Positions 47,610-57,185 of a DNA stretch of 64,000 bases are shown here, piece by piece. A model generated the notes under the pieces. It made no database searches, had not been told where the DNA came from, and saw only the letters and a program-made list of their open reading frames with translations. The DNA lies in the NCBI RefSeq assembly GCF_041381155.1, contig NC_091142.1, forward strand, positions 6,823,778-6,887,777. Direction: 5' to 3'. This DNA is from Argopecten irradians (taxonomy: Eukaryota; Mollusca; Bivalvia; Pectinida; Pectinidae). Positions within the stretch are counted from its first letter, which is position 1; each line of letters opens with the position of its first letter. A program made the translations under genes and the position numbers.

Positions 47610-48508
47610 TTTTTCTATATTACAATATATTATTTGGTATGTGTTAGTACCGTCTTGACAAGCTAGGCGAGGCGGGGATTCCTATCTGGTTATCGGAACT
47701 GTCCATCATAGAATCCAACGTCACAGCCAAGACGATCGTCCTGGAGGAGCTGCTTACGCTGTTCTTCAGTCAACAGAAAGTGGAAGGAGTGATGTTGTGG
47801 GGATTCTGGACAGGGGCACTCGACAATGGCGACAAAGCCTTAGCTTCTGGGTCTGGTACCGTCACGGTGAGCAAAAATGTTGTTTTTTTTCCGTAAATAT
47901 GCTTGACATTTTCTGTAAGCAATGATACGTATCTTGGTAATGTGTTCATATAATTTATATATTTCTATATAAAAATTGATGAGGCCGACTCGTAACGGTG
48001 TTCCGACATAGTATCAAAACATCAACTTCTGGGTTGATTCTTCGAGATCAACGTGGGAATGTAAGGCGTTAATCGTAGGTCGATGATTTTGTCTTTTCTA
48101 GTACTCTGCTTTCAAACATCTCATTAACCTTGAACGTTTTTGGACTTTGACTTTGGCTTTGCTTCAGACATCTCATTAACCTTGAAAGTTTTTTAACTTT
48201 GACTTTGGCTTTGCTTTCAAACATCTCATTAACCTTGAACGTTTTTGAACTTTGAGTTTGGCTTCATATTTTTTTTAATTTTTCAGTTGAATGCCGCTGG
48301 AGATAAATACGTAGAGCTTGTCAATACACGATGGAGGACGAACTGGAACAAAACTTTGGGATCTTTAAGTAATGAGTCATGCTTCAAGGGAAATTATACT
48401 TTGTATGTGAGACAGAACGGCGTGACGATGGCATCATCAATCTTCTCCGTCATACAGGATCAAGTAATTGTGGTGTCAGTAGCATCATCAGGTAGGATGA
48501 CACTTTAA
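32089..48508 (+). CDS. Secreted CBM4/9-GH10 family protein with altered active site (paralog B), complete
   Basis: Seen: 12 exons: 32089-32291, 36384-36544, 39363-39458, 39840-39996, 40267-40312, 40602-40766, 41938-41993, 45395-45535, 46531-46702, 47162-47269, 47648-47866 and 48287-48508. They total 1746 nt (581 residues plus TAA), all in frame. The start has two possible Met (32089 and 32098), both giving a hydrophobic leader ending near STTNLL. A CBM4/9-like module spans about residues 25-205, then GH10: ENGLRW, RGHYMISA (299-306), WNVLND (346-351), YGIGAQSH, WLSE (nucleophile Glu452) and WGFW. Compared with paralog A and canonical GH10, the Lys of the ENxMKW motif is Arg, the Trp of RGHxxxW is Ser, and the acid/base Glu is Asp351; the nucleophile, both active-site His and the Asn are kept. 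The frame is fully open, so it is not a pseudogene, but strong xylanase activity is doubtful. The exon 6 donor (GTTTAC) is unusual. Long introns hold MITEs and minisatellites. Confidence 0.94.
32292..36383 (+). other. Intron 1 of paralog B, mostly without recognised content
   Basis: 4.1 kb between signal/CBM exon 1 and exon 2. It holds an AT-rich block with CGCGAAA-type motifs (32500-32700), mirrored ATTAAATATT/AATTAAT runs near 33020-33070, and a heat-shock-element-like cluster (34835-34983). Nothing else was recognised. Confidence 0.5.
34835..34983. promoter_or_regulatory. Cluster of heat-shock-element-like sites in paralog B intron 1
   Basis: GAACTTTCTGGAA (34890-34902) and TTCTAGAAAGTTC (34971-34983) are perfect three-unit nGAAn arrays. 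GAACCTTC and TTCTAGAA (34835-34842 and 34846-34853) form a fourth, spaced one. The cluster may be chance in TTCTAGAA-rich DNA or belong to an unrecognised repeat. Confidence 0.35.
36771..37112 (+). mobile_element. TTAA-flanked MITE, copy 2
   Basis: AGATGCTCCAACGCCGACAG to CAGCGGTGGAGCATCT, 342 bp, in paralog B intron 2. The right flank is TTAA; the left flank is GTAA, a one-base change. Interior aligns with copy 1 (CATTTAATCATTTTTGATAT, TTTTCAATGGTGG). Confidence 0.8.
39172..39235 (+). repeat. SINE-like tail fragment in paralog B intron 2
   Basis: TCTGGCTGTTTATAGGACAT then TAAAC follows the TGxxxCTGGCTGxTAATAGGAC pattern seen at 14510, 51251 and 52755. Short fragment only. Confidence 0.35.
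40815..41065 (+). repeat. 16-bp minisatellite in paralog B intron 6
   Basis: About fifteen degenerate units of ACATATATGGTTAGTT, drifting to ACATGTATGGTTATCA at the right. It starts about 50 bp after exon 6. Confidence 0.9.
41333..41668 (-). mobile_element. TTAA-flanked MITE, copy 3 (reverse orientation)
   Basis: AGATGCTCCACCGCTGACAA to GTCAGCGGTTGAGCTTCT, 336 bp, flanked by TTAA on both sides (41329-41332 and 41669-41672). The interior is the reverse complement of copies 1, 2 and 5. In paralog B intron 6. Confidence 0.83.
42090..42215 (+). repeat. Dispersed repeat (AGCCTTTGAAAGCG), copy 2
   Basis: AGCCTTTGAAAGCGTAATTC, ACAAGTTGTAATATG, AAGCATTAAAATTCGAG and TCGATGAATCCAC match 31180-31290. 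Ends and mechanism unknown. Confidence 0.55.
44001..44421. mobile_element. 430-bp TIR element, copy 2
   Basis: CGCGTTCCATTTGCAGATAC, then AACTGGTACGAACCCG, to ACTGGTACGAATCCGC then AAATGAAACGCAC. Interior matches the 17964-18387 copy in the same orientation (TTTAGGTATTATTTTTATAT, GGGTGCTGCCAT). Near the left end it carries CAAGATGGCGGACC, a YY1-like site. The open frames here are not genes. Confidence 0.8.
46797..46936. mobile_element. CRE-bearing short MITE, copy 4 (best preserved)
   Basis: GTTATCTGCAGGTAGGTATT then GATTGTGGCGTTTGCGAGCA at the left mirror TGCGCTCGCAAAATAATGAC and AATCTATACCTACTCGCAAG then GGAGCTAACTCTG at the right. About 140 bp, in paralog B intron 9. Confidence 0.8.
47567..47606 (+). 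repeat. Poly-T tract before paralog B exon 11
   Basis: An almost pure run of about 35-40 T ending 42 bases before exon 11, so it may serve as an enlarged polypyrimidine tract. A run of similar purity (A, 40451-40476) lies before exon 6. Lengths of such runs are often wrong in assemblies. Confidence 0.85.
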
Positions 48509-48963
48509 ATTCATCAATTCTGATGGGTTTTTCTTCAGTAATCTATTAAAAACCATCAGATTTGATGAATTAAACTGTGAAAATAATTAAAATGGACAGA
48601 AATGTATAATGGCTTATAATCGGTAATTTTAACACAGAAATAATACATTGTAAAATTCTTGTTATTTTCATGCCTTATGTCTGTTCAGATGCAAATATCT
48701 CTGCAGAAATAATTAATAATTATCACTGTAGAATGTGAAATGAAATGGTTGACCACAGTTTCATTACACTACACTGTAGATGTAAATATAATGATTTTTT
48801 TGGCAGTACTGCCTAACTCATTTTCAGTTCTTATGTGTAATTGTAAAATTAGAATGTATGCATTGAAAGTAATGTAATTTTCAAAATGTTGCAAAATGTT
48901 GGTGGTTAGTAACATATGAAAAAAATAATAATCGGCACACATAACTTTAACCATTATGTCCTT

Positions 48964-49251
48964 AGAGGTACATACCTAAACAAAACGGTTTAAATTTAAA
49001 AAATAGGAATATAAAACAATTTTGATAAGTGTGTAAATTCGTAAAAGTTATATAATAATTTACCGTTAATACAACATTTATCACCGTCTTTGAATATTTC
49101 AAATCAAATAATTTGAATGTTGCTTTTCATAACACGGGTGGTATTATGTTTCCAGCCGTCACAGGGAATTGTACATTTGTTTGGTGTTGTAACTTCATTT
49201 TAGACCATAAATACAATTTTTGCTTCGTAAAGGTAGTGGAACTTCAAGGGT
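48964..49251. mobile_element. 400-bp GGCC-end MITE, diverged copy
   Basis: TACCTAAACAAAACGG at the left and GCTTCGTAAAGGTAGTGG at the right, with TTACCGTTAATACAACATTT, GGTGGTATTATGTTTCCAGC and TTTGGTGTTGTAAC between, matching 23514-23918. The outer ends are eroded. It lies about 460 bp after the paralog B stop. Confidence 0.65.
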
Positions 49252-51030
49252 TATTTTGATAACTTCAGAATGAAATGATTCAAACGCTTCTGTGTGAATC
49301 ACAACTTTGATAGGAAAATCTTGCCCAATAAACAAATGAATAAAAATAGATTTTCACCAAATTGTTTCGAGAATATTCTGTCATACTTGTGAAATAGTAA
49401 TTTTAATATGTAGGTACGTACGGACGTCAACGACGAATCTTTGCACTGTAATGACACATATTGTAACCTACATCCACGCGGTAAAGGTAATATACTTTTA
49501 TATTTATTTCATTCACAGGTGTAAACATATACGTAGGAGGAGACTTAACCGAAAGGTAATGGACATTACAATTGTCTATTAAAAATAGCATTCTGCCGGT
49601 AACATACCAACAAACAAATAAAGGAAAAACAAGGCCGAATAAACAGCAAAAAATATCCCGTGTATATACATGATCGCAATATTTAATATAATTGTTAACA
49701 GTGATGTTTTAATGTATCTATGTGTCATGCATTTTCAGAGCAATTGATTTCGCAATCTTTTATACGCGAAATACACGAATCACGCGAAAATAAGTTGATG
49801 TAATGCTATGAGTTAAAAAGACAGTTTACAAGGGAAATTGCGCATTTTTGATCTGCAAAATAAACTGACTCTAGGTACATTTCTGTGTATCTTGGGTGTC
49901 AGATGTTTTAATCATATTCTGTGGTTTCTTTCAGATTCAACTCTGCGACAATCTGCTCCCCTCCAGCGCTGGAAATTCTCCTGGTAATGCTCTCCATCGT
50001 AGTCACATCGAGAAGTGTTTATTAAGAGAGTTTAATACGATGACAATAGTTCACAGATACATTGTAAGTTACACAAGAAGCAGTGGAATGAGTTTAGGCC
50101 AATCAGAAACAGCATTACAAACAACGACGTCATTTGGTTTACGTTATGAGATGAGATGTTATTTTTAAAGCAATGAAATTGCTTGTTACAAGCATGATGA
50201 AATTATTCATAATTGAAACATGCTATATAACTTGTTTCCTCCTATTTAACGCGTTTTCTTTCTTTGTATTTGCTTAACGCTGCTTTTTTTTTGCTTAACG
50301 CATTTGTGCGTTTGAGTGTGAGTGTGTGCTTTTGTAAACATTTCCTATAGATATTTTTCTGTATCTTGAACTGATACGATGGAATTGGCCCCAAAATATT
50401 TAATCCAATGTTTAAATTTGTCTTTTATGAGATATATCTGAAATTTGTTGGGTGCCAATTTTCACTAGCAGTCTGCAAAACAAACGCCTTTAATTGTCCA
50501 TTTAACATGACCATTGATTGTGTTATATGAAATGTTGCCGTTTTGTGCATATACATATATATTGTTGATTTTATCCAACTTTTCAAATATTTTTTTTGTG
50601 AAAGTGTCAAGAACAATTTTTACGCATATGCTTTTCACTAGAATTCTACATTACTAACGTCTTTTATTGGTAATTTAACACGACAAAAAACCATTAGGTT
50701 ATGCTTTCTTTTAATGTTGCATTTTTTGTATACATATACATTGTGGTTTTTATCCAATTATTAAACTTTAAAATCGTTACTCAATAAAACGTTTGTTATT
50801 GTCATTGAGAAAATCAAATGTAAGCAAGCAAAGGATATGTTTCTAAATGCCTAATACATTTCCGAAATATATATATATTTAAACTAAGAACCAATCAAAT
50901 ACAAGACTGTATGTTTGATATTAGAACAACAATATAGTTCTATGTAACTGTTTTGCCGGTTGGCGGAGTAATAAAATTTCGATCTATCAGTGTTACACTT
51001 CGTATGTCTCCGTCAGTACTGACGGAGTGA

Positions 51031-51142
51031 AACGAAGGGAAGTAACTCTGATACTGAGAGTCAAACGAAGGGAAGTAACTCTGATACTGAGAGTCAAACG
51101 AGGGGACGTAACTCTGATACTGAGAGTCAAACGAGGGGAAGC
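51031..51142 (+). repeat. 33-bp tandem repeat, three and a half copies
   Basis: Units begin at 51031, 51064, 51097 and 51130 with AACGAAGGGAAGTAACTCTG then ATACTGAGAGTCA. A CCGTCAGTACTGACGG palindrome sits just before and GTACTGACGG recurs after, so it may be the core of a small inverted-end element. Confidence 0.85.
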
Positions 51143-51250
51143 CTTTAACTATGATAGATCAGAAATGTACTGACGGAATAAAATAAAGGGAATCAACTTA
51201 GAAAGATCCGATTGTGTATATACAATGATAACATACATATAACCCTGAAT

Positions 51251-51345
51251 CTGGTTTTTCACCGGGTACTCTGGTTTTCCTCAACAAAACCTGGCGCGTC
51301 CTTACATGACACTGGCTATTAATAGGACCTTAATCGAAATAATCC
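51251..51345 (+). repeat. SINE-like 3' domain, copy 1
   Basis: GGTTTTTCACCGGGTACTCT, TTTTCCTCAACAAAACCTGG then ACTGGCTATTAATAGGACCT. The pattern resembles the conserved central and tail domain of many animal SINEs. No tRNA-like head (A and B boxes) seen. Confidence 0.4.
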
Positions 51346-51963
51346 TAATTGTAAATTACAGTAGCAGTACGTAAGATACGGCTATTTGTAAAAATAAATC
51401 GTATACGTATAGTATAAACTAAAGCAAAGGGAAGTAACTCCCAATGAAGCCTGCGAATGTTCCCACATACATGTAATTAAATTCATTTTGAATTCCTTTC
51501 ATTCTTAAGTTTCCCAATCATTATCATCCATCACATCATGATCTCGATTTGTATTTCTCGCACCTCGGACAGAGCTATCTCGTCCGATATGTCTGGTACC
51601 TTTACGTGATTTTTGGCGGAATTTTACGCCATATATGTAACAGTCCGCGCATGTGACGTCATACTCTCGAATCGGTGACGTCACACGCGTCAAATAATCA
51701 ATATTATTAGAAATGTATGCATTTAGTCATTTACCATGCATTGTTTATTTGTTGTCTTTAATTTATATGAAAACAGTATGTACCGATTGATCATCGTTTT
51801 TTCTTTTATATAACAATATCTTTACGCGGAATGAATTAAATCGAAGCGCAGACGAAATCTTTTATCGGCTTTGAACGAGGAGGTCCTAGACGGGATAATT
51901 TTACACTTTGAACGCGTACATAGATGGGTTTGGTTATATCTAAGAGGCACGAAAAAAATCTAT

Positions 51964-52524
51964 TACCTTTAAGTGATCGAGATCGGGTTATCTCAGTCTC
52001 GGGCTCAGATTTTGTAACATCCCAACCTAGACTAACGCCTCTGTTGGGATTATGTTCCAAAATCTTAGCCCTCGACTGAGATTTGTAGAATCTTACATGG
52101 GTCTGTCAAGTGGACAGGGATATCTCAACCCGAGTGAAAGATTTTGGTTTGTCGACCCGAGGCTTGCCGAGGGTTGACGGCCAAAATCTTTCACGAGGGT
52201 TGAGATATCCCTGTCCACTTAACAGACCCATGTTTGATTCTTTTACTCCCATACTAAGTAGAAAAGATGATAAAAATTCCAGTTGGTTTTCAGCTTTTTC
52301 ATCGCGCCATTATTGCAGGAACGTCGTTATGCGTCAATATTGATGACGTCATCTACAATGCACGCCGCAGTTACTCCGCATGTATTGATGACATCACGTT
52401 ATTGTCTAGCGCGTGTGAGCTGTCTTACACCCCCCTGTGTAAGATAGAGATATCTTTTCCCTAGCAACCATGGAATTTCCCTGTGAAGTATGGGAGAAAA
52501 CCCGATCTCGATCACTTACATGTA
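51964..52524. mobile_element. Palindromic element with nested inverted repeat
   Basis: Outer arms TTAAGTGATCGAGATCGGG type (51964-51987) and the inverse CCCGATCTCGATCACTTACA (52501-52520). Inside is a longer palindrome, 52097-52231: ATGGGTCTGTCAAGTGGACA then GGGATATCTCAACCC, mirrored by GGGTTGAGATATCCCTGTCC then ACTTAACAGACCCAT. It also holds TGATGACGTCATC. Non-coding. Confidence 0.65.
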
Positions 52525-52754
52525 ACAGATTTTATTATTCTGCATCATTAAACACATTTGTGATTATATATACTAGAAGTAAATGTTGTACAATGTCTCA
52601 TTTGTACATTGTATCTGGATTTCACATCCATATATTTTTGAACTGGAAACCGATATAATATCTGGTATAATTAGTAAAGGTTCATGTAAATTGCTATGCA
52701 ACTTATTTTGTGCCTACTTACTTTGGTTATTACTGCTGGGGCAGTTGCCAGGTA

Positions 52755-52860
52755 CTGGGCGCTGGTCAGTGGGTTTTCTTCGCACACACCGGCTTTCCTC
52801 CCCCAATAAACCTTGCACGTCTTTACATTACCCGGGCTGTTAATAGGAGACTATTCTAAG
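52755..52860 (+). repeat. SINE-like 3' domain, copy 2
   Basis: GGGTTTTCTTCGCACACACC, GGCTTTCCTCCCCCAATAAA then CGGGCTGTTAATAGGAG. Aligns with 51251-51345. Head not seen. Confidence 0.4.
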
Positions 52861-54483
52861 AAGTCAAACCCAACTTAGCATTGGTATATATGTCACCACT
52901 GTACGGGAGCCAAATAGAGGCATTGTATGACATATTAAAAAACCTAGAGCGATCCACTGACACCATCGGAAATCATCGGCACTTTCCGTAAACGAGGAAA
53001 AAAAGTGTCAAAGGTTCCCAATTGCAAATGACATTTTTTGCTTTTAAATCCATTGTGGCGACATTATGTGAACAGGATTGGAGAAAGTCGATAAAAATTG
53101 GAATTCTCGAAAAATAATTTGACTCCGAAATCTTTACAAATACTACTAATACATTCTTGTAAGTTTTATCAAGGATATCATAAATTTGTGCTCAATTCAA
53201 AAGGAATTTAATTGAACTCATAACATCATCTTTTGTCAAGGTTCGCAAAAATAAACAGTAAATTACTTCATATGTAATGGACACTCTTTCCAAACCTAAA
53301 AATATAAAAAAAACACCTACGAAACAGCTGGCTGATGACACAGCAATAACACATGTTTCCACATCAGTAACTATGAGAAGTGTTGTCCTATCTACGTGAA
53401 GACATATCGGATTACGAAGTTACATTCTGAATTATCTAGAAATACTGAAAACCAACTTATTTTCATGTACGTTTTAATTTCTCGTATTTCGCCAGTGATG
53501 AGAAACCACGAAAATTAATGTCGCTAAATTGTTACGATCATAAGCAAAAAGACTCTAAATCGCGAAATCAAATCACCATGAGAAAGTAATTAGGAATGTA
53601 AACGCGAAAACAAGGTGGTACAAAAAAATGACGGTTTAAAGTATAGTCACCGTAGTTCTTATAGCAATGCGAGAGGTTGCATGCATTTTTAGAGAATATT
53701 TAAAGCAAAACTTGACGACGCAATCGTTCCTGTTTACCTTCTCTTCTCTCACATTAAACATAGCAACTACCCTGATTAAGGATTACTAAGAAACAAAACG
53801 AACACAATTTAAATATCCGAACCACCCTCGGAAAGCATAGTGTGTCAACTCTACTACGCTCCATTGATAACGTTGGTTACCGGGTGAGAATAAAAATATT
53901 TTAAAAAACCCATCAATTTCCTTTTTTTCCAAAACACATTAGCAGCAGGTGTACAGACTAATACTTAAGGAGACTTAAACATAAAATCTTAATTCAATAT
54001 CTGATTCGTCACAATGAATACTTTTTCCATTTAGCTTTTTACCACTTTCACCTTTTAAAGATAAAACACCACTATGCTGGTACGCATTGATTGTATAGAT
54101 TTATTGGATTATTGTACCACCATGGTCCAACCTTATTATGATTTTGATTAAAAGATATTGACTCAAATACTTTTTTCTTATTAAAAACATTTCTATAAAT
54201 TACAAAGTTTTTTTCTTATTTTAATTTCTTTCTCATAACCTAAATGTGGTTCTAGGAAATAGATTAAACTTGTTTCCAAATCCTATTTTTTCTTGTTTAT
54301 ACTTGACGTTACTTTTATAAATTATTGCACTGAAAAAGAAACGAAATAAAATAAAGTTTATATTAAATGTGGTTGATTAGATTTTGTTTTTATGTAACTC
54401 ATGCAGGATATTCATGAAAAAGAGAGCTCGATGTCATATGGGTGGTTCGTAAACTCCTTATTACGTTTTTGCACAATACAGTT

Positions 54484-54620
54484 ATCACACTGCAGAAAGA
54501 AATCGATTGTGACGTCATTAATTTATGGTAACACAATTTGCGCACTTTACACTTTGAAATATGACGTTACACTCGTAAAAACATGACGTAACAAACAATA
54601 CATACCCGCAATGTCAGATA
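54484..54620. mobile_element. CRE-bearing short MITE, weak copy
   Basis: TTATCACACTGCAGAAAGAA then ATCGATTGTGACGTCATTAA at the left and ACATGACGTAACAAACAATA then CATACCCGCAATGTCAGATA at the right. Ends are eroded; recognised mainly by the paired GTGACGTCAT / ATGACGTAACAA blocks. Confidence 0.5.
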
Positions 54621-54864
54621 GCGTTTTGACATTCTTTCACGAGCTATTCAAGTCTATAAAACACCTTTCGATATCATACCTGATATAATTTTGACCGCTG
54701 TTCAGATAAGGTTTTGAGAGTGATTTCAGCTTAATAATGTGAAATTGTTAAAAATCTTACTTCATATCAAGCACTAATTTTGTTTCTTTCTTTAATATTA
54801 AAATTCATCCTGAAAGATATTTTATTCATAAAATAAATACTCATTCAACCGTTGGACATTAAAA

Positions 54865-55060
54865 AACCTGAAATTGACCTGAAATTCATATGACATTGAC
54901 CTGAAACTACATTGACCTGAAACTGACCTGGTTTCAGGTGACGATTTTGACTGGAAAAAAAATCTTCAAGTAAAATTGACCTCAATTTCAGGTGAATTTC
55001 ATGTCAATTTCATGCTAAGTTTCTTTCAGGTCAAATGACGTGAAGACATATTGCCTCTGA
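54865..55060. mobile_element. Palindromic element built of ACCTGAAATTG motifs
   Basis: AACCTGAAATTGACCTGAAA at the left and TTTCAGGTCAAATGACGTGA at the right, with many copies of TGACCTGAAA or TTTCAGGTGAA in both orientations between. Same design as 26885-27136 but with a different repeated word. Exact ends uncertain. Confidence 0.55.
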
Positions 55061-55074
55061 ATAGATATCAAACA

Positions 55075-55390
55075 TTTTCAACGCGACGTCAACAGAGGAA
55101 CGTCGTTATACGTACAAATTGATGAAGTCATCACCAATAAACGCATCTTTTGTTGACGTCAGGTAACAAACCAGAACTATTGTCTAGTGCGTGTAAGCTG
55201 TCTTACGCAATGGGTCCTTTCCCTACCACGATATAACCACATGATAAATAGAATCTCGCATGTGTCTGACCAGGAGACAGGGATATTTCAAAGTAAGATA
55301 GTTTGGCTTGCAATCCGTGGCCTGCCGAGAGTTGCCGGCCAAAATCTTTCATGAGGGTTGAGATATACCTTTCCATCTGACAATTTTGGT
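55075..55390. mobile_element. Second, partial copy of the palindromic element
   Basis: ACGTCGTTATACGT, TTGATGAAGTCATC, ATTGTCTAGTGCGTGTAAGC then TGTCTTACGC match 52320-52440, and GTGTCTGACCAGGAGACAGG...CCAAAATCTTTCATGAGGGT then TGAGATATACC match the inner palindrome. The two blocks are in the opposite order from copy 1. Confidence 0.6.
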
Positions 55391-55863
55391 GGTAGTTATT
55401 TAAGGAGAAATAGGAGAAAGGTATCGATCTTGTACCTCATTTTCTATCCAAATAAATATACCTTACTCAAGTTGATCCTTTCCAAAATCAAATCTCAATG
55501 ATACTTTAAGATATATTTTCCGCAGTAAATAAAGCATTCCTTTATAATGAATATGCAACACACATAATCATAAAACGATGGCACGCAAGCGATCGGGTTA
55601 TTGTTACTCGTAGCTGTAAAATGTGGAAAATGAAATATACTCGTTGAGTTTCTACTTATAATAAAAGATCAGTACAACTGTCGCAATATATTCATCCAAC
55701 CAGATAACTGCCTGTTGTGTGAAACACATACGTTGCAGTAAACGTTTCATTGCCTATGCTGTGAAACATGCATCTGCATTATTACACTATTTACTTGCAA
55801 CAATGAACACATTTCTAGTAATACCGAAGAAAATATCTTTTTATGTAAATATAAGATGAAATT

Positions 55864-56044
55864 TGGCGAAATATCATATATAGCGAAATATCATATATAG
55901 CGAAATATCAGATATAGCGAAATATCAGATATAGCGAAATATCAGATATAGCGAAATATCATATAGCGAAATATCATATATAGCGAAATATCAGATATAG
56001 CGAAATATCAGATATAGCGAAATATCAGATATAGTGAAATAATA
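55864..56044 (+). repeat. 17-bp minisatellite
   Basis: About ten units of AGCGAAATATCAGATAT (some CATATAT), with one shortened unit near 55960. No coding value. Confidence 0.92.
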
Positions 56045-57122
56045 TATATAATTAAACTATCAACACTAGCAAATAAAAACTCCATGTTATCGAAAATGCT
56101 AAATTCATGCAGAACTTATACATTGTACATTTCTTTCAACACCGAAAGAAAAAAAAAATCTTTTTGAGAAAATATATTTTGACACTTGGCGTATTATTAT
56201 ATATACAAACACAACCACACATTTTCAAAGATGCTATTGACATGAAGGTGAACAATGTTGGTCGAGGTTACTTGAAGTTCATAAATTCAGGATTCATGAG
56301 AAATGAAGCAGCTTCACATGCATGATTGGTCAATGTTTATTTGCACAACAAAGTCCCACAATTTTCTGTGATATCTTGCAACATATTTATATATATACAT
56401 TTTTTTTTAAATTTTGATCATTATTGTGAGGGCTTTAGACATTTTCCCGTGGACAGCGATGGAATGGTAACAACTTTGTTTTCCTTTCGTACATGCATCA
56501 TTATATTTTTCTCTTACTTTTATTTTAATTTATTTTCGTTTGCTTTACATATCCTTCGCTACCCCCATCAGCACTTTCGGTGATATCCAATATCATCCTG
56601 ACAACACGGCTACGTGGAAAATCTGTAGTCATTAAGGGCGTAAAAATTTGGTTGATCAAAGATTGATCAATGACGTTAATGCTGTTTTTAATGCGATCTG
56701 GTGATACCGGCCTGTTACTTTGCATTTAATGTCCATCTCAAAATGTTTTTTATTTTTTTTTTATTTATCTATTTCAAAACTCGTTTACTGAAGTCAGAGA
56801 TGTCTCGTTTGCGACACATCACTTCATCTTGAGGCATATGTTATACATTAACATAAAAAATATATTTTGATAATGAAAATTTCGAATAGATATACATACA
56901 CACGATTTTAAATTGTATATACACCCTCAAGGATTATTTGCTGGCGTTACGCCTGCTTACCAACAAATGTATAGATTTATCACTCGAAACTCCTCAGATG
57001 TAACTTATTATTCCTCCGAGGAGTTCCGATCGATATATGTGTCTTATGTGATGCGATCTCTATGGCTACAATACCCAGCCAATAAGAAACAAGAATGCTG
57101 AGGTAAAGCTGTCGTAGCAATG

Positions 57123-57130
57123 TATAAATA
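57123..57130 (+). promoter_or_regulatory. TATA box of paralog C
   Basis: TATAAATA 63 bp before the ATG at 57186. Transcription starting about 30 bp on would give a 5' UTR of roughly 30 bases and the signal peptide as first exon. Fits paralog B. Confidence 0.55.
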
Positions 57131-57185
57131 TTATGCTTAATAAATATATATTTTCATAACCCCGTCAGCTAATTAAAACAGAAGT

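Larger units (their letters stand above)
48509..57185. other. Intergenic region between paralogs B and C
   Basis: 8.7 kb with no recognised exon. It holds the B 3' UTR (AATAAA at 49327-49332 is a distant poly(A) candidate), a diverged MITE, a 33-bp repeat, two SINE-like tails, two copies of a palindromic element (51964-52524, 55075-55390), an ACCTGAA-motif element and a 17-bp minisatellite. Stretches 49260-50990, 52870-54480 and 56050-57110 show nothing recognised beyond a small hairpin (AACTCCTC...GAGGAGTT, 56988-57026) upstream of C. Confidence 0.55.

Noticed and set aside
48485-48508. Possible splice donor (GTAGGATG) near the end of paralog B that would bypass its stop
   Set aside because: Reading through gives a terminal exon of 222 bp, exactly that of paralog A, so the stop at 48508 is preferred.
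49519-49556. Short stretch after CACAG reading VNIYVGGDLTER, like the end of CBM exon 3 (VEVGGDF, LEIGGDI)
   Set aside because: Too short, no matching upstream part, wrong length, followed by a stop; likely chance.
49896-50168. Open frame of 90 codons, with minus strand reading LDVTTMESITRRIS
   Set aside because: No family recognised on either strand and no supporting neighbours; left as unexplained DNA.
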